Below, one piece after another: positions 1 to 8,198 of a stretch of DNA of 57,786 nt. The translations under genes and the position numbers were made by a program. A model generated the notes under the pieces. That model ran no database searches. It was given only the letters and a program-made list of their open reading frames with translations, and had not been told where the DNA came from. Position 1 is the stretch's first letter, and each line of letters starts with the position of its first letter. Source of the stretch: Megasphaera sp. (GTDB taxonomy: Bacteria > Bacillota > Negativicutes > Veillonellales > Megasphaeraceae); NCBI GenBank assembly GCA_022649055.1, contig JALCNL010000001.1, forward strand, positions 1 to 57,786. Direction: 5' to 3'.

Positions 1-1
1 G

Positions 2-1473
2 TATGAACATGCTAAAGAAAAGAAAGATTTAATTATAAAATTGCATACTGGTGAAGGGAAAACACTTGTTGGATTACTTATATTACAATCATTAATTAAT
101 GCCAAAGAGGGTTCTTGTTTATATGTTTCGCCAAATAATTATTTGGTAAATCAAGTTTGTCAAGAGGCTGAAAAGTTTGGAATTTCTATATGTGTGATTG
201 GTGATGATCGTAGGCTACCAATTGAATTTTTGTCAGGAGGGAAAATACTAGTTACCACAGTTCAAAAATTATTTAATGGAAAATCTATTTTTGGGATAGA
301 TAATAATTACATCCATTTAGGTGCCATTGTTTTAGATGATGCACATGCTTGCGTTGATGCTATAAAAAAGCATTTACGATTTCTATTTCAAGAATATCAA
401 ATGAAGATCTATATCAAGGCTTTTTGAATTTGTTTGATGAGGATTTAATTAAACAAGGCGAGGGCAGTTTTTTAGATATAAAAGAAGGTATATATGATAC
501 TTTCATGATGGTACCCTATTGGAGTTGGTTTGAAAAGAAAACAGAGGTGTTGCAACTTCTTTCCAATATGTCTGATAATGATCAGGTTAAATTTGTATGG
601 CCTCTTATCAGAGATAAAATTTCAGATTACAGTTGCTATATTTCTGGAAAAAAAATAGAAATAACTCCATATAATCCTAATGTTAGTGTTTTCGGATCAT
701 TTGTATATGCAAAGCACAGAGTCTTAATGTCTGCAACTACTCAGGATGATTCTTTTTTTGTAAAAGGATTAAATTTTGATCCTGCAGCTGTTAAACATCC
801 TCTTACAAATCAAATTCAAAAGTGGTCTGGAGAAAAGATGATTATTATGCCATCTATGATTAGAGAGGATTGTAATCATGAGCTGGTGATCAAGTATTTT
901 TCTAATCTAGATATTCATAAATTGGGAATAGTTGCTTTGGTACCTAGTACAGAACGAGCAATGATATATAAGCAATATGATGCTATTGTAACTGATAAGC
1001 ATAATATTAGACAAGAAATTGACAAATTGCGTAAAGGTAATTTTCGAAGATTGGTTGTTATCAATAATAGGTATGATGGAATTGATTTACCTGATGAAAG
1101 TTGTAGAATTTTAATCATTGATTCAAAACCTTATTTTGACAGTTTATCAGATCGTTATGAAGAGAAATGTCGTCCTGATAGTGAGGAAATCAACAAAAAA
1201 GTGGCACAAAAAATTGAACAGGGTATTGGTAGAGGAGTTAGAGGAGCAAAAGATTACTGTGCGATTTTGATTATTGGACCGGATTTGGTTCGATTTATGC
1301 GTAGTTCTAACACAAATAAGTATTTTTCAGAGCAAACTCGCAAACAAGTTGACATTGGGAACGAAATTATTAGTATGGCACAGGAAGAGTCTAATGACGA
1401 TAATAATCCTATGAAGGAGGTCAATTCACTTATAAAGCAAATGTTGAATCGTGATGAAGGCTGGAAAGAATAG
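2..1473 (+). pseudogene. DEAD/DEAH-type SF2 helicase, 5'-truncated by the window, frame broken at an A6 run
   Basis: The window opens inside this gene in frame 2. Helicase motifs occur in order: motif I TGEGKT (about 47-64), a motif II variant DDAH (335-346), SAT (730-738), and QGIGRGVR as motif VI (1219-1242). A stretch near 1075-1125 resembles the GxDLPD segment of XPD/DinG-like helicases. The first frame stops at 427, while homology-like coding continues in the -1 frame from about 370 to 1473. The join falls at 364-370, which reads A-AAA-AAG in the upstream frame. Either one A has been lost (pseudogene or sequencing error) or ribosomes slip -1 there. The helicase probably unwinds DNA or RNA for the nuclease encoded next. 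The split ORFs begin only at TTG codons, so they are not independent genes. Confidence 0.75.
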
Positions 1474-1485
1474 TATACTGTAAAA

Positions 1486-2400
1486 ATGAATAGTATAGTC
1501 AATGATTTTGAAACATCAGCTATTTATGAAAATTTAGCAATTGAAAGTAATATTGAAAATATGGTTAGTAATCAGGATTATATAAAAGCTTGTGATGCAA
1601 TGCAAAAATATATAGATAATTCAAATTTCCACACTTTAGAAAAAGGATGGTATTTACAACAGTTAGCTAGATATAAGTATTATGTTAACACTGAGCAATC
1701 TAATCAATTACAAAAATCAGCTTTTAAATATAATTCACAATTACTAAAACCAAGAGATAATATATCTTATAGTAAAATCAGATATATTGATGCAAATCGA
1801 ATACTAAATATACGAAATTATTTAAAACAGTATCCTAACTGTGAAGAATTGACGTTAACAATTGATAATATGATGAACGACCTTTCTTTTGGAATGGAAT
1901 CAGATAAGTTTGAACAAGCAATGCAGAGTGCAGGACAATTACTAGGTTTTATTAGTCAACGACCAGATAAGGAAATAGGAAAAGGTCCAGATAATATTTG
2001 GTGTGGGCCACATGGTAAATATCTTTTATTTGAATGCAAGAATCAGGTGGAAAGTACGAGGAAAGAAATATCAAAATCAGAAGCTGGTCAAATGAATAAT
2101 CATTGTGCTTGGTTTGATAAAGAATATGGAACAGATGTATGGTGTGGACGTTTTATGATTATCCCAACAAAATACCTTGCATATCAAGGGGATTTTACAC
2201 ATGATGTTCGAATTATTCGTAAAAATATGTTACGAAAAATTAAATTCAACATACAAAAATTTATCCAGGAGATTAGGCTGTATGATTTAGAGGATATAAC
2301 TGATACAAAAATGCAGGAGATGCTAAGTGAGAAACAACTGGATATGGAAAATTTTATGGACAATTATTCTGAAAGTTATTGTCAGAATAAAAGGAAATAA
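1486..2400 (+). CDS. PD-(D/E)XK nuclease-like protein
   Basis: The protein has 304 residues and I do not recognise a named family. Residues P168-D169 followed 14 residues later by E183-C184-K185 in a predicted strand (LLFECK) form a good PD-(D/E)XK nuclease motif. The first 130 or so residues look like helical repeats, with several Y/L-rich helices such as the one near residues 55-70. The gene starts 12 nt after the helicase stop and is probably co-transcribed with it. The ribosome site is weak. A helicase plus a restriction-type nuclease is a common arrangement in defence systems, so DNA cleavage is inferred and not shown. Base composition is AT-rich, like the helicase. Confidence 0.6.
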   Translation: MNSIVNDFETSAIYENLAIESNIENMVSNQDYIKACDAMQKYIDNSNFHTLEKGWYLQQLARYKYYVNTEQSNQLQKSAFKYNSQLLKPRDNISYSKIRYIDANRILNIRNYLKQYPNCEELTLTIDNMMNDLSFGMESDKFEQAMQSAGQLLGFISQRPDKEIGKGPDNIWCGPHGKYLLFECKNQVESTRKEISKSEAGQMNNHCAWFDKEYGTDVWCGRFMIIPTKYLAYQGDFTHDVRIIRKNMLRKIKFNIQKFIQEIRLYDLEDITDTKMQEMLSEKQLDMENFMDNYSESYCQNKRK

Positions 2401-2480
2401 TAAAAACAATGAATAAAATGTGCAGTACCAATGAAATGAAAACGTAAATACAGAAATACTTCTTATGTGAGGAGAATTGT

Positions 2481-3686
2481 ATGGTAAAGAGAAATAATGA
2501 TTTTTTTAAAGTTAAAAAGACTTGGTCTGAAGTAAAGGACGAGCTTTTGGGTTGTTATCTAAAGCCATATATTCAGAAAATACTTTACACACAACGCCCT
2601 ATTATATATATTGATTGTTTTGCCGGGAAGGGGAAATTTGAAGACGGAAATCCTGGATCGCCACTTATTGCATTGAATACTATGCAAGGTTGTTTAGGAC
2701 AGACAAAAATGAATGACTGGAGTATTAAACCATTTTTTATAGATTTGAACTATGCAGACGATTTACGTGCTAATCTCGCTGAATATGGCGAAGTTTGTAT
2801 TATTCCTGGACGCTATGAGAATGAAATTGAAAAATTGCTTGCAGACAAATCTGGGTGCAACGTTTTTCTCTATATTGATCCCTATGGAATTAAAAATTTA
2901 GATTATGGGTTATTTCAATCATTTTCAACACAATACAGGTTTAACAGTATTGAACTTTTGATCAACATGAATTCTTTTGGCTTTATTCGAGAGGGATGCC
3001 GTGTTTTAGGTGTTCCTTTTGAAGATGCATCGATATTTGAAGACTTAATTGAGTATGAAAGCACAAAACTCGAGGCAAACGAAAAATCCGTTAATGTCCT
3101 TAATGATATTGCTGGTGGCGATTATTGGCAGGCAATTATAAAAGCAAAAAATCGAAATGAGTTATCCATTTATGAAGCAGAAGCACAATTTGCTGAACAG
3201 TATTGCAATAGGATGCGTCAAAACTATAAATATGTGCTTAATATGCCATTAAAGATTAAATGTGGACAGCTTCCAAAATATAGGATGATTCACGCCACGA
3301 ATCATGTGGAAGGTTGTCTTTTGATGGTTGATAACATATGCGGTCGATGGCAATTAATGAAATACATTCAAGACGGTGGGCAAATGCAACTATGGGAAGA
3401 AAATTATAACAACGATATGGTAAATAAAGAAGACATTCATAAAAAAATAATTAAATATGTTTCTGGCTATGTTTCTTTTTGCAGACTCAATGCTGTTCTT
3501 GCAGACTTTTTTATGAAATATGGTCCGATATGTAAAGCAAGTGTGGTAAAATCTGTTTTAAAAAATTTGGAAGGACAAGGGTTGCTTGAAGTAAAAAGAA
3601 ATCCAGCATATACTAATAAAGGAAAACGATCTTCCTTTTTTTCGGATGACAGAAAACAAAAGACAGAGATTAGGTGGCACTCATGA
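2481..3686 (+). CDS. tcmP: Three-Cys-motif partner protein (TcmP family)
   Basis: The protein has 401 residues, within the usual range for TcmP. The N-terminal part carries the family signature: an Asp-Cys-Phe-Ala-Gly-x-Gly stretch followed by DGNPGSPLIAL (about residues 50-72), then YIDPYGIKNLDY near residue 132. TcmP proteins are defined by genomic pairing with a small three-Cys radical-SAM-like protein, and that partner follows here with a 4-nt overlap. The biochemical role is not established as far as I know. The C-terminal 100 residues look like a winged-helix segment. AGGAG precedes the ATG at a good distance. Translation of the pair is probably coupled. Confidence 0.8.
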   Translation: MVKRNNDFFKVKKTWSEVKDELLGCYLKPYIQKILYTQRPIIYIDCFAGKGKFEDGNPGSPLIALNTMQGCLGQTKMNDWSIKPFFIDLNYADDLRANLAEYGEVCIIPGRYENEIEKLLADKSGCNVFLYIDPYGIKNLDYGLFQSFSTQYRFNSIELLINMNSFGFIREGCRVLGVPFEDASIFEDLIEYESTKLEANEKSVNVLNDIAGGDYWQAIIKAKNRNELSIYEAEAQFAEQYCNRMRQNYKYVLNMPLKIKCGQLPKYRMIHATNHVEGCLLMVDNICGRWQLMKYIQDGGQMQLWEENYNNDMVNKEDIHKKIIKYVSGYVSFCRLNAVLADFFMKYGPICKASVVKSVLKNLEGQGLLEVKRNPAYTNKGKRSSFFSDDRKQKTEIRWHS

Positions 3687-4441
3687 AAACAATCTTCAGA
3701 AAGACTATGTTATACAAAACTGGTGTGGAGTATGGCGACTATACAATGAACCACATACAAGGTTGCGCTCATGGTTGTAAATATCCGTGTTATGCATATC
3801 TGATGGCGAAGCGTTTTGGAAAAGTATTGTCCTATGACGATTGGAAAGAGCCACGTCTTGTAAGCAATACTTTGGAAATACTTGATAAGGAAATTCCTCG
3901 ATTAAAAAACAAAATTAAATCGGTTCAATTGTGTTTTACTACCGATCCATTCATGTGTGGATATGATGAGATAAAGGAAATGAGCCTTGCTGCAATACGC
4001 AAGCTCAATGATGCTGAAATTAAATGTTGTATTCTTACAAAAGGCATACTTCCTATTGAACTTGCTGAATTCTCAAGGAAAAATGAATATGGAATTACTC
4101 TTATTTCATTAGACGAGAATTATCGTCAAGAAATGGAACCTGGTTCTGCTCCATATCAAGTTAGACTTGCTGCACTACGGGCACTACACGACAGAGGATA
4201 TTATACTTGGGTAAGTGTTGAACCATACCCAACGCCAAACCTTATTGAACAGGATATCCATAATATACTAGATGCCATTAGTTTTGTAGACAAGATTATT
4301 TTTGGCAGGACAAATTATAGCAAAGAGATTACCGCTTATACTAGGCATAAAGAATTCTATAATAAACAAGCAGCCATAGTTGTTGCTTTTTGTAAAGAAC
4401 GAAAAATTGCTTATTATATTAAACGCAGAACAATAACTTGA
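3683..4441 (+). CDS. Three-Cys-motif protein, radical-SAM/spore-photolyase-like
   Basis: The protein has 252 residues. Cys28, Cys32 and Cys36 form CAHGCKYPC, a C-x3-C-x3-C cluster of the type found in the TcmP partner family and related to spore-photoproduct-lyase-like and Gp37/Gp68-like (DUF5131) proteins. It probably binds a [4Fe-4S] cluster. ATG at 3683 is chosen over the GTG at 3674 because it gives the common ATGA overlap with the upstream tcmP stop. The sequence resembles a TIM-barrel, with repeated ILT, LISL and WVSVEPYP strand motifs. The partnership with TcmP is established by family; the reaction is unknown. No gene follows for 600 bp, so the operon ends here. Confidence 0.75.
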   Translation: MKTIFRKTMLYKTGVEYGDYTMNHIQGCAHGCKYPCYAYLMAKRFGKVLSYDDWKEPRLVSNTLEILDKEIPRLKNKIKSVQLCFTTDPFMCGYDEIKEMSLAAIRKLNDAEIKCCILTKGILPIELAEFSRKNEYGITLISLDENYRQEMEPGSAPYQVRLAALRALHDRGYYTWVSVEPYPTPNLIEQDIHNILDAISFVDKIIFGRTNYSKEITAYTRHKEFYNKQAAIVVAFCKERKIAYYIKRRTIT

Positions 4442-5052
4442 TGCTGAATAAGTCCGTTTTTGGGGGTACAGGTAAGAGTGAATATTAGGGGGAGAGAGTT
4501 ATAGGAATGGATAATCGACTAAAAAAAGGCGGTGAATTTAGAGGTTTGTTGATGCATGTAACTTAATTAGCCAAGTTTCTGATTGTCAGGAAAAGATCAC
4601 ATGAATGTGGTGCAAGAGGTGTTTGATGTGGGGTGAGTGTTCTATTCCACGAAACGGATCATCATGAAAGGACTTTTGTGTGAAAAGTCTAGAAAATATT
4701 ACATAAAAAATATTCGATAAGATTTAGCACAAGTCCAAATGTGATTTTCTTTATTTTACCAATAGGTTGAGTCAATTAATTTTTTGTACTCTTTTAACAA
4801 AACTTGGCTCTAATGCAATAAAGAACCAATATCTTTTGTAGTAAAATTTGCTGTGATTTTGTTATTTTCTTTCTTTTGACTTATATATTATATATGTGAC
4901 TTGGCAGTATTGCGAATGACATCGCAATCCCCTGCAGAGGATCATAGTAACATAGAAAACAAGCTGGCCCGGACTCATAGCAGTCCGGGCCTTTTGCTGG
5001 CTTAAGTAGGGTAACAATTATATTGAATATAGTATATAAGGAGGAATTCATT
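4442..5052. other. Gene-poor stretch between the TcmP module and the DUF932 gene
   Basis: I find no convincing ORF in the first 450 bases, which are AT-rich with many stops. The last 150 bases hold two successive hairpins: ATTGCGA with TCGCAAT at 4909-4928, and the strong GC hairpin at 4966-4991. It probably marks a junction between two cargo modules. Confidence 0.5.
4966..4995 (+). terminator. Perfect 10-bp GC-rich hairpin with short T tract
   Basis: GGCCCGGACT at 4966-4975 pairs perfectly with AGTCCGGGCC at 4982-4991 around a 6-nt loop, followed by TTTT. It sits 60 nt upstream of the DUF932 start. It may end a leader transcript or act as an attenuator for the downstream gene. The T run is short, so termination strength is uncertain. 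Confidence 0.6.
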
Positions 5053-6171
5053 ATGAAACAAGGACGTACGTTACAAGAGATAGGTACGGAGCTCACCCGG
5101 CAGCGGAAGAGCCGGAAAGATTTTCTGGCTGATACGCGAAATCTGGAGATGGAGACTACAGACGGGGTATCGAACCTTTCGGTACTGATGGGTAATACGG
5201 AAAAGAGATACACCGTAGGACCCATCGCCCATCAACAGATCGCATCGCGGCTGCAAATTCCCTATCGGTACTATCAGAAGATGCAGCAGGAATTTCCTAT
5301 GCTCTTGGATGAAAGTGTGAACGGCTGGTTCCGGCAGACACCGGAACGCCGAATGATTCGGGTACTGGATCACCATGTCCGAGCGTTTTTATCTGACCGG
5401 TACCGTAGATTAGATCATTTGGAATTATGCAGTGCCGTGCTGCCGGTGATTCAGGAAATGAAGGGGGCCGAGATCACGAGCTGCGACGTGACCGATGCCC
5501 ATTTATATCTCAAAGTCATTAACCGGAAACTCAAGGAAGAAGTCTCCGTAGGCGATGTGGTACAGGCTGGGTTTGTCATCAGCAACAGTGAAATCGGGTT
5601 GGGAAGCCTACGGGTAGAACCCCTGATATTCCGCTTAGTCTGCAAGAATGGCTTGATCGTCAAAGATTATTCCCAGAAGAAATATCACGTGGGGCGGCAA
5701 ATCAATGAACAGTCAAATGATGCCTATGAACTCTATTCCGATGAAACACTGGCACAGGATGATAAAGCTTTTTTCATGAAAGTGCAGGATATTGTTCGCA
5801 GTGCCGTAGATGAGACAAAATTTCATCTCTCTGTCCGTAAGCTGCAAGAAGCAAGGCAGATTCCACTAACCCAGAATCCGGTAGAAGCGGTGGAAGTACT
5901 GGCAGATACTTTTCAGCTCAAGCAGAACGAACGAGGAGATATACTGCGCCAATTGTTCTTAGGCAAAGACTGCAGCCGGTACGGCTTGATCAATGCGGTG
6001 ACCGCTGCCAGCCAGTTATCTGAATCCTATGAACGGGCTACTGAACTGGAACGAATTGGCGGGGAAGTATTAGCCTACCCGGTTCCTAAAGTAAGACTTT
6101 CGGAAGGGAAATCCACAGTTCCGATGCGAAATGTGACACCGGAACTGCCACGGCTGACGGTCGTGAAGTAA
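5053..6171 (+). CDS. DUF932 domain protein (phage/plasmid-related)
   Basis: The protein has 372 residues and matches the DUF932 family often found next to recombination genes on plasmids, phages and ICEs. Features I recognise include the YTVGPIAHQQIA segment near residue 64, RAFLSDRYRRLD near residue 115, and SEIGLGSLRVEP with RLVCKNG near residues 180-200. The ATG at 5053 has an ideal AAGGAGGAA ribosome site; an earlier TTG at 5023 has none. The molecular role is not known. The codon composition is richer in GC than the helicase module, which suggests a separate origin. A terminator follows, so it is probably its own transcript. Confidence 0.8.
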   Translation: MKQGRTLQEIGTELTRQRKSRKDFLADTRNLEMETTDGVSNLSVLMGNTEKRYTVGPIAHQQIASRLQIPYRYYQKMQQEFPMLLDESVNGWFRQTPERRMIRVLDHHVRAFLSDRYRRLDHLELCSAVLPVIQEMKGAEITSCDVTDAHLYLKVINRKLKEEVSVGDVVQAGFVISNSEIGLGSLRVEPLIFRLVCKNGLIVKDYSQKKYHVGRQINEQSNDAYELYSDETLAQDDKAFFMKVQDIVRSAVDETKFHLSVRKLQEARQIPLTQNPVEAVEVLADTFQLKQNERGDILRQLFLGKDCSRYGLINAVTAASQLSESYERATELERIGGEVLAYPVPKVRLSEGKSTVPMRNVTPELPRLTVVK

Positions 6172-6220
6172 ACAGGTTTATGGAAAGCCACAGTATAAAA
6201 ATATATATTTTTTACATCTA

Positions 6221-6251
6221 ACTCTGGATACTATGGTATCCGGAGTTTTTT
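6221..6251 (+). terminator. Intrinsic terminator after the DUF932 gene
   Basis: ACTCTGGATAC (6221-6231) pairs with GTATCCGGAGT (6236-6246) over 11 bp with one G-T pair and a 4-nt loop, then a six-T run. It lies only a few bases before the ribosome site of the RadC-like gene, so that gene needs its own promoter or read-through. Confidence 0.8.
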
Positions 6252-6268
6252 GTTGGGAGGAAAATAAA

Positions 6269-6898
6269 ATGAAACATACACCCACACCATCGTGTCAGTT
6301 GACGGAAGAAGACCTATTGGCTGCATTTTTACCGAAAGACAGTGCCAGTCAGTTATTGCAGGAATATCAAAGCTTATACCATATTTTATTACATACGTCG
6401 GAGGCACAACTGCAGTCGGTCCCCGGTATCGGACGAAATAGAGTCCAAAAGATCAGCTGCCTTCGGGAAGTAATAAACCGGGTGCAGGAAGAACGGATTA
6501 AACCCATAGAAAGTATCGATGGTTCGGCTGATGTTATCCAATATTTCCAGTTTTTAGAAGACCGGCAGCAGGAAGAACTTTGGGCCTTGCTGTTAGATAC
6601 GAAACACCATATCCTGCAGAAGAAGCAGATCACGATCGGTACGGCTAATACATCCCTGGCAGCCCCAAGAGAAGTATTTCATGCCGCCGTACAGCAGATG
6701 GCATCGGCAGTGATTGCTGTCCACTGCCATCCGTCAGGTGATTCCTCTCCCAGCAAACAGGATACGGCAGTGACAAAACGGTTATTAGAGGCAGGAAGCC
6801 TGATGGATATCCCCCTGCTCGATCATATCATTATCGGGAAATATGGTTCCTACAGTTTCCGGGAATCCATGGGAACGTTATGGGAAGGAGACAAATAA
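6269..6898 (+). CDS. radC: RadC-family JAB-domain protein
   Basis: The protein has 209 residues. The N-terminal half has a helix-hairpin-helix-like segment (LQSVPGIGRNRVQKI, about residues 47-61). The C-terminal half carries the JAB metalloprotease-type signature H-C-H-P-S-G-D-S-S-P-S-x-x-D near residues 152-165, with the preceding A-P-R-E-V-F segment typical of RadC. RadC-like proteins are common on mobile elements next to recombination functions. The old annotation as a DNA repair protein is not well supported. ATG at 6269 has GGGAGG upstream. The stop nearly touches the start of the next small gene. Confidence 0.85.
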   Translation: MKHTPTPSCQLTEEDLLAAFLPKDSASQLLQEYQSLYHILLHTSEAQLQSVPGIGRNRVQKISCLREVINRVQEERIKPIESIDGSADVIQYFQFLEDRQQEELWALLLDTKHHILQKKQITIGTANTSLAAPREVFHAAVQQMASAVIAVHCHPSGDSSPSKQDTAVTKRLLEAGSLMDIPLLDHIIIGKYGSYSFRESMGTLWEGDK

Positions 6899-6899
6899 T

Positions 6900-7136
6900 A
6901 TGAACCAGTTACAACTTGTGATGGGAATGAATCTGCCGGGACGGATGGTTCTACAGGTCGGACGCGTATCCGTAGGACTGATTCAGACAAAAACAACACG
7001 ACAGGTATATATTGCCGTGCAGGATGAAGAGCATGAAGTACGGGAGTTACCGCTTCCCATAGTAGTACCAACACCTGATATAAAACGATCTATTCCTCAT
7101 ACCAACCTAAAAACCATACAGAAAGGAAGTGAATAA
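6900..7136 (+). CDS. Small hypothetical protein
   Basis: The protein has 78 residues and I cannot assign a family. It begins one base after the RadC stop codon, within a run of tightly spaced genes, which supports a real coding sequence. GGAAGGAG upstream overlaps the end of radC. The sequence looks like a small beta-rich fold (LVMGMNLPGRMVLQVG, then alternating hydrophobic strands) with a basic tail. It is likely an accessory protein of the recombination module. I see no motif that points to a function. Confidence 0.6.
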   Translation: MNQLQLVMGMNLPGRMVLQVGRVSVGLIQTKTTRQVYIAVQDEEHEVRELPLPIVVPTPDIKRSIPHTNLKTIQKGSE

Positions 7137-7137
7137 T

Positions 7138-8025
7138 ATGCCAGCCACACAATTTATCTGTCCGGATGGACAGCGTATTTCCATTCTGCAATGCCTGACA
7201 GCCTGTCCGAGACAGACCCGCTGTATGTTCCTGCCGACACTCCGGGCCATTGCTAAATCCGTGAACCGACCGATTGCAGAACCGACGGTAACAGAACTCA
7301 TTGCCGGGGTGCGGGAAACCTATCTAAAGAAAACGATGTCGTATGCCGTATCACCCCAGCGTGTTTTGTATGCCCTGCAGGGACAGGCAATCCACACGCT
7401 GCATGAACGGTGTACGCAGGGAGAGATCTTAAGTGAGATTCGATTACAAGACAAAATTACCAGCGGCCAGTTTGACCTCTACGGCAAGATTTTAGATACA
7501 CAGGAAGGGGTATTAGGCGATTTAAAAGTTACCAGTTCGTATAAGTTGATGAAAGCTTTAGGAATTTACAAACGGAAAACAGCAACCGGTGCGGTGTATA
7601 AAAGCGGATTACGAAAAGGACAACAAAAATACAAGACCCTTCTCTGTCATGACGGGGTACGGCATGTATGGGACTGGGCCGTACAGCTCAATTATTACCG
7701 GATGCTGTTGGAACAGACGGGATTTCCGGTACAGCGCATGTATATCCAGGCCGTATGCCGGGACAGCGGCTTGCGTATTGCCGCGGAACGAGGGATTGAC
7801 CAATCGCTGTATATCATTCCAATTTATAAAATCAGCAACCGATGGATCGAGCGATATTTTAGAAAGAAAGCCGCGTTACTGCAGCAGGCCAGAGAAACGC
7901 ATAGGCTGCCGCCCATCTGCTCGTCCCGGGAACGATGGCAGGATCGGAAGTGTCTGGATTACTGTGACGGCAGGGAGTTCTGTCCCTATGGCCAAAAACT
8001 GCAGCAGTTTAGGAAAGTTGGGTAA
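7138..8025 (+). CDS. Cas4/RecB-like PD-(D/E)XK nuclease-family protein with Cys clusters
   Basis: The protein has 295 residues. An N-terminal cluster of Cys within CLTACPRQTRC (about residues 17-27) and a C-terminal group (CSSRERWQDRKCLDYCDGREFC, last 35 residues, four Cys) flank a core with GQFDLYG and then VLGDLKVTS. These match the Asp and D-x-K active-site elements of Cas4/RecB-like nucleases, and the Cys groups could hold an Fe-S cluster. The ATG at 7138 has GGAAGTG upstream and lies 1 nt after the previous stop. The protein probably processes DNA ends together with the ERF annealing protein further down. I call it by motif, not by a named family. Confidence 0.6.
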   Translation: MPATQFICPDGQRISILQCLTACPRQTRCMFLPTLRAIAKSVNRPIAEPTVTELIAGVRETYLKKTMSYAVSPQRVLYALQGQAIHTLHERCTQGEILSEIRLQDKITSGQFDLYGKILDTQEGVLGDLKVTSSYKLMKALGIYKRKTATGAVYKSGLRKGQQKYKTLLCHDGVRHVWDWAVQLNYYRMLLEQTGFPVQRMYIQAVCRDSGLRIAAERGIDQSLYIIPIYKISNRWIERYFRKKAALLQQARETHRLPPICSSRERWQDRKCLDYCDGREFCPYGQKLQQFRKVG

Positions 8026-8040
8026 TGCCCTAAGCGGCAT

Positions 8041-8139
8041 CTGTCCGTCTTGTCCACACTGTCCTAAGCAAAATAGGTACCTATATAGAACATATATCCG
8101 TGTCTTTTAAATTGCGGACAACGTGGACAGGTGGGACAG
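8041..8139. repeat. Inverted pair of triple TGTCC iterons with exact 9-nt period
   Basis: TGTCC occurs at 8042, 8051 and 8060. Its complement GGACA occurs at 8116, 8125 and 8134. Each set has an exact 9-nt spacing and the two arms face each other across a 51-nt AT-rich centre. Both arms can pair over about 24 nt with some mismatches. The arrangement fits a protein-binding array or a large RNA hairpin between the nuclease gene and the Api92-like gene. Confidence 0.75.
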
Positions 8140-8198
8140 TCTGCATACCATGACTGAAAAAAGCTACATAAAACAAATAGGAAAGGAAGAATAGTAGT

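Noticed and set aside
7589-8110. A 173-residue ORF in another frame of the nuclease gene
   Set aside because: It is a shadow frame of the 7138-8025 gene with no ribosome site and unlikely composition.
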